Below are positions 1 through 8,332 of a DNA stretch of 64,000 nt, in pieces. The translations under genes were made by a program, and so were the position numbers. The stretch spans positions 261,874 through 325,873 of the forward strand of contig JAHIRF010000002.1 of NCBI GenBank assembly GCA_018818785.1. The letters are read 5' to 3'. This DNA is from Thermoplasmatota archaeon. Lineage in GTDB: Archaea > Thermoplasmatota > Thermoplasmata > UBA10834. Each line of letters begins with the position of its first letter. Within the stretch, counting starts at the first letter, position 1. The notes beneath the pieces were generated by a model. That model worked only from the letters and a program-made list of their open reading frames with translations, did not search any database and was not told where the DNA came from.

Positions 1-333
1 TCGGATGCGATCAACGGGATCGAGTCCTTGAACCATTGATTGTGTTTGCGCGTGATAGTACGTATCGATTGCGCAATCTCTCTTGGTGAAGGCACGATGT
101 CAGGGAAACAATCGTAGATTAAAAAATTATGCACCCAAGAAATAGACTAATTCCTCATGAGATGTTGTGAAACTCGGCAAGAAAGCTATGATGCCGCCTG
201 TGTTGGCAACTCGAATTGACTTTCGCGGATTCACGAGGTTCCACTCGAAGCAGTGGAAACGAAGGTGCGATTTGCCCAGGATATGTATTTATATGCTGTG
301 CGACAATGTGTCATACAAGGCTCCGCGATTACG
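1..333. other. Window edge and regulatory region before the RHH gene
   Basis: No complete gene is visible here. The first 39 nt could encode the last 12 residues of a plus-strand gene (stop TGA at 37-39), but a second frame is also open from position 3 to 92, so the edge cannot be assigned. The rest is AT-rich and unstructured except for an inverted repeat, TTCCACT at 239-245 and AGTGGAA at 252-258, just before the promoter of the next gene. Confidence 0.4.
239..295 (+). promoter_or_regulatory. Promoter with possible operator for the RHH regulator
   Basis: A TATA-like box (TTTATATG) lies at 288-295. Transcription would start near 318-322, so the upstream ATG at 253 cannot be used and the ATG at 334 is favoured. 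The 7-bp inverted repeat at 239-245/252-258 is about 30 bp upstream of the box. It may be an operator or activator site for the ribbon-helix-helix protein that follows; that link is inferred from position only. Confidence 0.4.
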
Positions 334-738
334 ATGACCACGAAGACCGCACGCATCAATGTCCGAGTACCCGATGACGATCTCAGGGAACTAGAGGCAA
401 TCAGAGAGAGGACAGGCCTGCAGAGCGTCTCCGATGTTGTTAGGGAGGCAATCTCAGCGTACCTTCACGACGAGGCAGTTACATGGAACTCCGAGAAGGT
501 CACTGCGATTGTCCCTTCGGCCCTTGCCGAAGACGTCGAGATGTTCATTGCCAGTGGGGATGCGACTGACATATCGCAGGCAGTCACGGTCGCCCTTGCC
601 GGATGGGTCGATGATAGGAAGCAATACTATCTCGAGGGCAGGGAACTCCTACGCCAGAAGATCGCAGAGGCGATGGACGAACGCAGTACGAAGAAAGGGA
701 TGGATCGTACCGCAGACAGGATGATGCGTAATCGATAG
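334..738 (+). CDS. Tandem ribbon-helix-helix (CopG/Arc-type) DNA-binding protein
   Basis: Predicted 134-residue transcription regulator. The start at 334 is chosen because the in-frame ATG at 253 lies upstream of the TATA box. Residues 3-45 form a typical ribbon-helix-helix unit: a short basic strand (ARINVRVPDDDL), a first helix, and a second helix with SVSDVVREAI. Residues about 54-95 look like a second copy (KVTAIVPSALAEDVEMF, then SQAVTVALAGWV). RHH proteins normally dimerise to build one fold, so two copies in one chain suggest a pseudo-dimer or a tetrameric DNA binder. The tail is charged and probably helical. It ends with TAG. Its target is unknown; the inverted repeat before its own promoter is a candidate autoregulatory site. 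Confidence 0.75.
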   Translation: MTTKTARINVRVPDDDLRELEAIRERTGLQSVSDVVREAISAYLHDEAVTWNSEKVTAIVPSALAEDVEMFIASGDATDISQAVTVALAGWVDDRKQYYLEGRELLRQKIAEAMDERSTKKGMDRTADRMMRNR

Positions 739-852
739 AGTTCCAAGTGTAGAACGGAAGCCTTGGACTGAGGCCGGGAATATCCTGAGGTCTCACAATT
801 CAGAGAGAGGGAAAGGAAGGGCTTGCCTTCGGAAGGCATGCAAAGACAGCTT

Positions 853-883
853 GAGGGGCACAGCCCCCTCACATCACTTTTTT
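853..883. terminator. Hairpin with T-tract between convergent genes
   Basis: GAGGGG (853-858) pairs with CCCCTC (865-870) around a 6-nt loop and is followed by a run of T at 878-883. The complementary strand also carries T-rich sequence beyond it (TTTTGTTTTAAAAAA on the minus strand). This fits a bidirectional transcription end between the RHH gene and the convergent isomerase gene. Confidence 0.6.
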
Positions 884-927
884 AAAACAAAACCCAACAG
901 ATACACGCAACTGCGGAATCATCGTGT

Positions 928-1968
928 TCACTTTTTTGATAGAATCGTCTTAAGTCGCTCGATTGGTTCAGTGGAGGAAGGGTCGACCTTGTTGAGGACC
1001 GCCGTGTACACGCTTACATAATCCCCAAGCATCACAAGAGAGAGCATCCTTGACATCAAGCTGCTCCCCGTGCCTTCGATCGAATGGGCCTGCGCATGGC
1101 AGCGCACGATGTCTATCGTCGCCTCAATTCGGTCAGTCATCCGCTCCTCGCAAGCATCCTTATCCAAGAAGACGATTGAAAAACCCTTTCCGCGAGGGTC
1201 GGACGAATACCCAACAATCTCGTTGTGGTCCATCTCCGGCAATTCTGAAGAGAATGCGAGACACTTTGCGTTCTCATTGAGCTGGTTCGCCCACCTCTTG
1301 GCAACCGGCGCTGAAGCTCCATGTCCGACTATGACTGGGATTCGGCCAAACATCTCATGAGCGATCTTCTTTGCAGGGTTATCAAGAGTGGGGACGGCCG
1401 GACCACACAGCTCACTGATCTTCGCAAGAATGCGTTGCGACTCTTCGACCTGTTTATCCGGCTTGGCAGCCCCCACCCGCTCAACAACGCCGACCATTGC
1501 CCCGAACATGTACCCAATGGTCGCCCTCGGAGGAAGGCCCGTTGGTATCCTCGCATGCGGTATCGAAGAAACAGATGCGACATCCGCGAGCTTGCCCCCT
1601 GATGAGATGGAGACGATCTTGGACCTCTTCTTCCTTGCATCTTCGAGCATACACAGGCTCTCCGCAGTGTTGCCCGAATAGCTTGCAACAATCACTAGCG
1701 AGTCCTTGCCCACATAGCTCGGAACCGTATAGGATCTGATGACCTCGCATGGAATCGCACACGAATCGGTCAGCCACGCCTTTAGGAGGTCACCACCTAT
1801 TGCCGAACCGCCCATGCCACATATCACTATGTTCTTGGAAGTGAAGTTGGAAAGCCCTGTCCTGCGTCCGCGTCTCAAACCCTCAGAGAGATGATCAGGC
1901 ATCTTCCCGATGAGGGACATCATGCCCTTTCGATCGACGGCGCGGATGTTCTTGACTGAATCGAGCAT
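928..1968 (-). CDS. Bifunctional phosphoglucose/phosphomannose isomerase
   Basis: Predicted cytoplasmic sugar isomerase of 346 residues interconverting fructose 6-phosphate with glucose 6-phosphate and mannose 6-phosphate (PGI/PMI family of the SIS superfamily, known from Crenarchaeota and Thermoplasma). Two SIS domains are expected. The N-terminal one opens with VICGMGGSAIGGDLL (about residues 48-62), the sugar-phosphate-binding glycine motif; VIVASYSGNTAE (about 92-103) is the SIS phosphate-binding serine motif. The second domain contains IPVIVGHGASAPVAKRWANQ, then SSELPEMDHNEIVG, with Glu and His typical of the active site. Length is normal. It stands alone, convergent with the RHH gene. 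Confidence 0.88.
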   Translation of the reverse strand: MLDSVKNIRAVDRKGMMSLIGKMPDHLSEGLRRGRRTGLSNFTSKNIVICGMGGSAIGGDLLKAWLTDSCAIPCEVIRSYTVPSYVGKDSLVIVASYSGNTAESLCMLEDARKKRSKIVSISSGGKLADVASVSSIPHARIPTGLPPRATIGYMFGAMVGVVERVGAAKPDKQVEESQRILAKISELCGPAVPTLDNPAKKIAHEMFGRIPVIVGHGASAPVAKRWANQLNENAKCLAFSSELPEMDHNEIVGYSSDPRGKGFSIVFLDKDACEERMTDRIEATIDIVRCHAQAHSIEGTGSSLMSRMLSLVMLGDYVSVYTAVLNKVDPSSTEPIERLKTILSKK

Positions 1969-2139
1969 ATGCCTAAGACCAAATGGAAGATGTACGTCGG
2001 AGTATAAATGAGGTTGCGATTACTAGCCCAAATCCGTGGTTCCAAGGAATGCCGCAACAAAACCTAAATATGCTTCTGGGTTTCGCAGAGGTGAAGCCGT
2101 TATTCGACATGGCAATTCAGCCCATCGGAGGTGACGAGC

Positions 2140-2889
2140 GTGAAGAGTGATAAAACGAGACGGGTCAGGCAGAAAGAAGATAGCTCATTCGTAGACGAAG
2201 GAATTGTCGTAGCGAAAGGCATCTTCAAGACTTACGACTCAGGCAAAGTCAGGGTTGATGCTCTCAGAGGCGTAGATTTCTATGCCAGGGAAGGGGAGAT
2301 GATAGCGGTCATGGGCCCTTCCGGTTGCGGAAAGACCACATTGCTCAACTGCATGTCTGGTCTCGATGACATAACCTCAGGGGAGGTATTCATACGCGGG
2401 AGAGCGCTCTCGGACATGTCCGACCGCGAGAGAACTCGCTATCGAGCGCAAAAGATCGGCTTCATCTTCCAAGCTTACAACCTCCTGCCGGTACTGACCT
2501 CTGCAGAGAACGTGGAACTGCCGCTACTACTCTCAGGTACCAATCCACGACTCGCGAGGGAACGGGCAACCGAAGCTCTCAAGTCTGTCGGCCTGCTGGA
2601 ATGGAAGAACCACAAACCTGCGGAGCTATCTGGCGGCCAGCAACAGAGGGTCACAATCGCCAGATCCCTTGTCAACAAGCCTGAGATCGTCTTCGGTGAC
2701 GAGCCCACTGGGAATCTCGACAGCGAGTACTCCAAGGAGATAATGGACCTCCTGAAGCAGCTGAACAAGGAGAATGCGCAGACATTCATCATCGTGACCC
2801 ACGACTACAATGTGGGTAAGATGGCAGACAGAATCGTGACCATGCGGGACGGTAGGATCGAAAAGGAATTCGCACCAACGCCCTTCTGA
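2140..2889 (+). CDS. ABC transporter ATP-binding protein, MacB/LolD type
   Basis: ATPase subunit (about 249 residues) of an exporter-like ABC system with an FtsX-type permease. Walker A is MGPSGCGKTT, the Q-loop FIFQAYNLLP, the signature LSGGQQQRV, Walker B VFGDEPTGNLD, and the switch His is in VTHDYN. This set is standard for the MacB/LolD/FtsE class. A GTG at 2131 is also in frame, but GTG at 2140 has an ideal Shine-Dalgarno (GGAGGTGA, 2127-2134) five nucleotides away and is preferred. A TATA-like box (CTAAATATG) is near 2064. The permease gene begins 12 nt after its stop. Confidence 0.9.
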   Translation: MKSDKTRRVRQKEDSSFVDEGIVVAKGIFKTYDSGKVRVDALRGVDFYAREGEMIAVMGPSGCGKTTLLNCMSGLDDITSGEVFIRGRALSDMSDRERTRYRAQKIGFIFQAYNLLPVLTSAENVELPLLLSGTNPRLARERATEALKSVGLLEWKNHKPAELSGGQQQRVTIARSLVNKPEIVFGDEPTGNLDSEYSKEIMDLLKQLNKENAQTFIIVTHDYNVGKMADRIVTMRDGRIEKEFAPTPF

Positions 2890-2901
2890 AGGAGGATTGA
2901 C

Positions 2902-5805
2902 ATGAGCGCACTTGTTCAGCTTGTCGTCATCGTCGCCATCGTGTTGGTGGCTGTAGGACTCATGGCAATGAGGCGCAGGATGTTCGCACGGATGGCCATC
3001 CGGAACGTCACCAGGAGGATGAGGTATGCAGTCATCGTGATCAGCGGCTTGCTAGTAGCCACTGCGATGATATCAGGATCACTCGTGGTCGGAGACACCT
3101 TGGACTACATCATCAAGGGTGATGTGTTCGAGAGTTCTGGAAATGCGGACATACTCGTGACCGTCGAGGATGAATCCGGAGCGTCGCTGTTCTTCAACCA
3201 ATCCGTTGCAGATGACCTGATCCATAGCCAGGAATCTGGATCGGCACCGCATATCGATATGGTCACACCAGCGATAAGGAGAGCTGCGACGATAATCAAT
3301 TTGAAGAACAACCTCTCAATTCCTTCTGCGCTGATATTCGCCTACGATCGCCAGAATGCGATAGGAGAACTGATAGATTCCGATGGGAACGACTTTGGAG
3401 CGGAGGATACAACCTCGGGGAAGGTCGTTTTGAACGCGGATCTCGCCGGTGAGATAGAGGCGGCGATTGGGGACCAACTCTTCGTACTATCGAAAGACGG
3501 CATGCCAGTAAATCTGGAGGTGGCCGGTGTGGCGGTGGAGGAGGGTATGGGGGTCTGGCGATCCTCAGATATTCTGTTCGTTGACCTGCAATTTGCCCAG
3601 GACACCATATTCGGAAGGCCGGGCATGATCAACGCGATCGATATTTCGTGCCTTGGAGACATCGAAGAAGGATACAAAGTGTCATCTCAGGCAGTCACAG
3701 AGCTGGAACAGAACCTCGATTCTGCATATGACTACGAGATCTCTGAGATCAAGAGAAACGGTGTAGAATCAGCGGAGACAGCGGCGGACCAGATATCTCA
3801 GATATTCATAGTAATGAGTTCGTTCGCGATAATCGCTGGCATCGCGCTCATCATCAACATATTTGTCATGCTCGCCGAGGAGAGGAAGCCAGAGATGGGC
3901 ATTTCGAGAGCCATCGGCATGCAAAGAGGGGATCTGACCCAGACATTCATGTTCGAAGGCATCGTATATGCAATCGCTGCTTCGATCGTCGGTGCATTTG
4001 CCGGGTTGTTGATAGCCATCGTGATGCTGGAAGCATTCTCGATGATCTTCGGAGGCGCGGGCATGAGCTGGTCTCTCCACTTCCAATGGGAGAGCCTGGG
4101 AGTCGCTGCCACTTCTGGATTCCTGCTAACCGCATTGACGGTTATCGTCGCATCATGGCGCGTGAGCAAGCTCAACATCGTGCGAGCGATCAGGGACATA
4201 CCCGAACCGATGCTGGCGAAGTCGGAGGGGAGATACATCATCACTGGCGCACTGACCATGTTGTTTGGCAGTCTGCTGACCGTGGTGAGCGCTTCAGCAG
4301 AACAAGCTGCAGGCATAGTTAGCGGCCCATGCCTTATCGCGTTGGGGGCAGCTATGATAGCTATCAGATTCGTCGGTCCGCGCGTGCCATTCTCTCTCGC
4401 AGGAATATTCATGATATTCTGGATGCTGGACCCACTCAATATCATCGACCAGCTATTCGGAACGCTGGGAGGAGACATGGAGATGTTCATATTATCCGGA
4501 GTTCTCCTGGTCACGGGTGGCGTGATCCTGGCCATGTTCAATAGCGACCTGCTCTTGGCCGGACTCATGAGATTGTTCGGACGCGGGAAGACCATGTTGC
4601 CTATCCTGAAGATCGCTATCAGTTATCCCTTGAACAAGAAGTTCAGGACAGGGTTGACACTCTTCATATTCGCATTGATAATGTTCACGGTGATCGTCAT
4701 AGCGATGATAGCATCATTCCAGAGGGAGAGCGTGGACACGATGTCAGAGAAGTTCTCTGGAGGGTTCGAGATAATCGCCTTCTCGCTCCACGACATTACG
4801 GACGAGGACTTACTCGATGGAATGGAAGAGGTCAATGCATCGCTAGGGACAGACGTGATAATGCGGATCGAATCGGCCAGATCGGCGCTTGTGTCACTGC
4901 ATACTGATAGTTCCAACCAGACGCCTACTGCAAATCTGATAGGATTCAATGACCGGATGCTATCAGACGGCGATTTCTCGCTAGCATCGAGATCAGAGAA
5001 TTTCTCCTCGGATGAGGACGCCTGGAATGCTATAGCTGGCAACTCGAGCCTCGCAATACTTGACGGCAGCTATTCCCAAAGCATGTTCTCATTCACAACC
5101 GGCGGCTTGCCGCTCGGTGTGGACGACACATTCAGCGTGACTTTCTCCACCGGCATGACGAAGAACATGACGGTGATTGGCATAATGGACCAACTGATCT
5201 TGGGCGGTGTATTCACATCTGCTGAGTTCGTCGAATCGAACGCACCGGTTTATCAACAGAACCTGTTCTATATAGACACGATCGGTGGCACAGGATTCAC
5301 CGACGACCAGATAAGGACAGAGATAGAGAAGACCTTCGCCGAGTATGGCCTGATAGCAGTCGTCGTGAAGGATTTGATCGAAGAATTCATGAAGATGGCG
5401 TCAGCAACCATGCAGCTCATGGAGATCTTCCTGGGCGTTGGCCTCATCGTGGGCATCACGGGGCTCGGCATAATAACCATAAGGAACATCGCAGAGCGGA
5501 GACAGGAGATTGGCGTCATGAGGGCGATAGGTTTCCAACGGGACATGATTCTGAAGACTTTCCTCCTTGAGACATCGTTCGTATCGCTCCTAGGGATAAC
5601 GCTTGGCATATTGCTGGGGCTGGCCCTTTCGTGGAGTCTGTTCTCGTGGGGAGGCTTCGATGAGTTCTCACGCTTTGTTATACCGTGGTCCGAGATCCTC
5701 ATGATAACGATTATCGCTTTCGCGATGACACTCGCATCGACACTGTCGCCATCCAGAAGAGCAGCCAGACTGGCCCCTGCTGAGGCTTTAAGAAGGGTAG
5801 ATTGA
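2902..5805 (+). CDS. FtsX-type ABC transporter permease with two FtsX domains
   Basis: Large membrane protein (967 residues) partnering the ATPase encoded just upstream; AAGGAGG at 2889-2895 precedes its ATG. Two hydrophobic segments near residues 5-24 and 42-62 are followed by an extracytoplasmic MacB_PCD-like region to about 295. The first FtsX domain (about 297-440) carries the EERKPEMGISRAIGM coupling motif. Several membrane helices follow (about 445-620), then a second extracytoplasmic domain, then a second FtsX domain (about 845-965) with AERRQEIGVMRAIGF. Such duplicated permeases act as mechanotransmitters or lipid/lipoprotein-type exporters in bacteria. The archaeal substrate is unknown, and no secreted partner is encoded beside it. 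Confidence 0.85.
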   Translation: MSALVQLVVIVAIVLVAVGLMAMRRRMFARMAIRNVTRRMRYAVIVISGLLVATAMISGSLVVGDTLDYIIKGDVFESSGNADILVTVEDESGASLFFNQSVADDLIHSQESGSAPHIDMVTPAIRRAATIINLKNNLSIPSALIFAYDRQNAIGELIDSDGNDFGAEDTTSGKVVLNADLAGEIEAAIGDQLFVLSKDGMPVNLEVAGVAVEEGMGVWRSSDILFVDLQFAQDTIFGRPGMINAIDISCLGDIEEGYKVSSQAVTELEQNLDSAYDYEISEIKRNGVESAETAADQISQIFIVMSSFAIIAGIALIINIFVMLAEERKPEMGISRAIGMQRGDLTQTFMFEGIVYAIAASIVGAFAGLLIAIVMLEAFSMIFGGAGMSWSLHFQWESLGVAATSGFLLTALTVIVASWRVSKLNIVRAIRDIPEPMLAKSEGRYIITGALTMLFGSLLTVVSASAEQAAGIVSGPCLIALGAAMIAIRFVGPRVPFSLAGIFMIFWMLDPLNIIDQLFGTLGGDMEMFILSGVLLVTGGVILAMFNSDLLLAGLMRLFGRGKTMLPILKIAISYPLNKKFRTGLTLFIFALIMFTVIVIAMIASFQRESVDTMSEKFSGGFEIIAFSLHDITDEDLLDGMEEVNASLGTDVIMRIESARSALVSLHTDSSNQTPTANLIGFNDRMLSDGDFSLASRSENFSSDEDAWNAIAGNSSLAILDGSYSQSMFSFTTGGLPLGVDDTFSVTFSTGMTKNMTVIGIMDQLILGGVFTSAEFVESNAPVYQQNLFYIDTIGGTGFTDDQIRTEIEKTFAEYGLIAVVVKDLIEEFMKMASATMQLMEIFLGVGLIVGITGLGIITIRNIAERRQEIGVMRAIGFQRDMILKTFLLETSFVSLLGITLGILLGLALSWSLFSWGGFDEFSRFVIPWSEILMITIIAFAMTLASTLSPSRRAARLAPAEALRRVD

Positions 5806-5864
5806 TACTTTCGGAATGGTAACTGCAACATCCATAATATGTTCCGACAGAATGGACGACTAAG

Positions 5865-6572
5865 ATGGCTTCAGACACCGTGTTGCGGGCGCTCAACGAG
5901 ATGAAGAAAGGACGTTTCGTCCTTGTATACGACGCCGATGGCCGCGAAGAGGAGACGGACATGGTCATCGCATCTGAGTTCGTCACATCTTCAGCCATAA
6001 GGACTCTGAGAAAGTCCGCTGGAGGGTTGATATGTACAACCGCAGATCCGGCCATAAGGCAAAGCCTTGGACTACCATTCCTTACAGAAGTCTTCGCAGG
6101 CATGTCAGAGGAGTACCCTGTGATGAAAGGGCTCACGCCCAACGATATCCCGTACGATGTCAAGTCCGCCTTCGGAATCACGATAAACCACAGGAAGACA
6201 TTCACGGGCATAACCGATGACGATAGAGCCCTTACGATCACAGAGTTCGCAAAACTAGCTAGGACAGCCGTCTCACAAGGAGACGGATGGGGCAAGAGAG
6301 AAATGGGCAAGAACTTCAGGGCACCTGGACATGTTCATCTTCTCAACACCTCGGATAATATACTTGAGACCAGGTTCGGCCACACCGAACTCACCACCGC
6401 CCTCGTCATGATGACGGGGCTCGTGCCATCGGCAACCATCTGTGAGATGATGGGGGACGACGGCAGGGCTCTCTCGAAGGAAGCGGCAAGAACATATGCT
6501 GAGAAGCACGATCTGGTCTTCATCGAGGGGAAAGACGTGATCGATGCCTGGAAGGAGTTCAGGAAGGGGTAG
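5865..6572 (+). CDS. ribB: 3,4-dihydroxy-2-butanone 4-phosphate synthase
   Basis: Predicted 235-residue enzyme converting ribulose 5-phosphate to 3,4-dihydroxy-2-butanone 4-phosphate plus formate, the four-carbon precursor of riboflavin. The DGREEETDMVIASEF motif (about residues 25-39) holds the acidic active-site loop; a C-terminal GHVHLL segment and HTELTTALVMM supply conserved His and Glu residues. Length suits a stand-alone archaeal RibB without a GTP cyclohydrolase II domain. It opens a four-gene flavin cluster with ribL beginning 6 nt later. Confidence 0.93.
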   Translation: MASDTVLRALNEMKKGRFVLVYDADGREEETDMVIASEFVTSSAIRTLRKSAGGLICTTADPAIRQSLGLPFLTEVFAGMSEEYPVMKGLTPNDIPYDVKSAFGITINHRKTFTGITDDDRALTITEFAKLARTAVSQGDGWGKREMGKNFRAPGHVHLLNTSDNILETRFGHTELTTALVMMTGLVPSATICEMMGDDGRALSKEAARTYAEKHDLVFIEGKDVIDAWKEFRKG

Positions 6573-6578
6573 ACTCCC

Positions 6579-7495
<917 letters not shown>

Positions 7496-7519
7496 CGATT
7501 GAAAGAAGGAGGTTCTGAA

Positions 7520-7933
7520 ATGGCAAGCAAGTACAAGATCGGCATCGTGTGCAGCGAATTCAATTTCGATCTGACACAGACGATGTTGGAGATGGCGAAG
7601 GAGCATGCGAAATTCCTGGACGTTGATGTGTCCAGAGTCGTGATGGTGCCAGGCGTATTCGACATGCCGTTGGCGATCAAGATGCTTCTGAAGGAGAAAT
7701 CGATCGATGGTGTAGTGACGATAGGCTCGGTCATAGAGGGCGAGACGGCACATGACCAGATCGTCATAGGCCAGGCTGCGAGGAAGATTACCGATCTCGC
7801 GGTCGAGTTCGAGAAACCCGTAGGTCTCGGCATTACGGGCCCTGGCATGAGCAGACTCCAGGCAGAGGACAGGATAGAGAGGGCGAAGGACGCCGTCGAA
7901 TCCGTCGTCAAGCAGCTCAAGGCGCTCAAGTAG
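7520..7933 (+). CDS. ribH: 6,7-dimethyl-8-ribityllumazine synthase
   Basis: Condenses dihydroxybutanone phosphate with 5-amino-6-ribitylaminouracil (137 residues; forms oligomeric shells in most organisms). Family motifs visible are IVCSEFNFDLT at the N-terminus, VPGVFDMPLAIKML, and IGSVIEGETAHDQIV, which holds the catalytic His. The start at 7520 is chosen because AGGAGGT (7507-7513) lies 6 nt upstream; an in-frame start at 7499 would place this motif inside the gene. It ends the flavin operon with TAG. The riboflavin kinase and the ArfA/ArfB steps are not in the window. Confidence 0.93.
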   Translation: MASKYKIGIVCSEFNFDLTQTMLEMAKEHAKFLDVDVSRVVMVPGVFDMPLAIKMLLKEKSIDGVVTIGSVIEGETAHDQIVIGQAARKITDLAVEFEKPVGLGITGPGMSRLQAEDRIERAKDAVESVVKQLKALK

Positions 7934-7946
7934 GTTCCAGTGGGTT

Positions 7947-8125
7947 CTGTCGATTATCGGGTGGTGGTCGTCATGACCGCCTCGCCAATCGACTCGTTCC
8001 ATTCGGCTCCGGCCTTGCGCCCGTCGCTGGGTCGTTGTCATCACCACGCCATGCTGGAACGCGCTGGGACTGAACCGTAAGCCCCCTGCCATCCCTTCCG
8101 GAAGGGCTACCCGCAGAAGGCTTAT
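7947..8125. other. GC-rich structured intergenic segment, possible ncRNA
   Basis: The gap between ribH and the next gene (7934-8332) has no convincing ORF but is rich in inverted repeats. GTCGATT (7947-7953) pairs with an AATCGAC about 30 nt later, enclosing a GGTC/GACC hairpin. Further on, CGTAAGCC and GGCTTATG close a stem that continues through CTGC/GCAG to the 14-bp palindrome CCCTTCCGGAAGGG (8093-8106). The nested pairing suggests a structured RNA or a processed leader, but no known family was recognised. Confidence 0.3.
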
Positions 8126-8299
8126 GCTGACTGGAACACGACTGCTCTGTTGAGCACCAAAGGACGCATCTGGCTATGGGCATATCCCCTCACGCGGCTA
8201 CATGCACATCACACATGCGATCGACGAGACATTCGTGGCATCGAGAGAGGCACCGTCAACAACATCATCCGATAACTATCCAGAACCGTTCCAGTGGAA

Positions 8300-8309
8300 A
8301 GTCTATAAT
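8300..8309 (+). promoter_or_regulatory. TATA box for a leaderless transcript
   Basis: TCTATAATAT-type box about 30 nt before the GTG at 8333. This spacing is that of a leaderless archaeal gene and supports GTG 8333 as the start, since there is no Shine-Dalgarno motif. Confidence 0.55.
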
Positions 8310-8332
8310 ATGTAGGCACTTTTCAGAAGCTT

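Noticed and set aside
3798-4595. 265-codon minus-strand ORF inside the FtsX-type permease gene
   Set aside because: Opposite-strand shadow of a membrane protein gene; its translation is Met/Ser/Ile/Pro-rich without a recognisable domain.
7934-8332. RNase P RNA or SRP RNA gene
   Set aside because: A GCAGAAGGCTTATG segment and, on the other strand, GACAGAACCC recall RNase P ends, but the universal GAGGAAAGTCC-type motif is missing from both strands. The palindrome does not give the SRP helix 8 motif.
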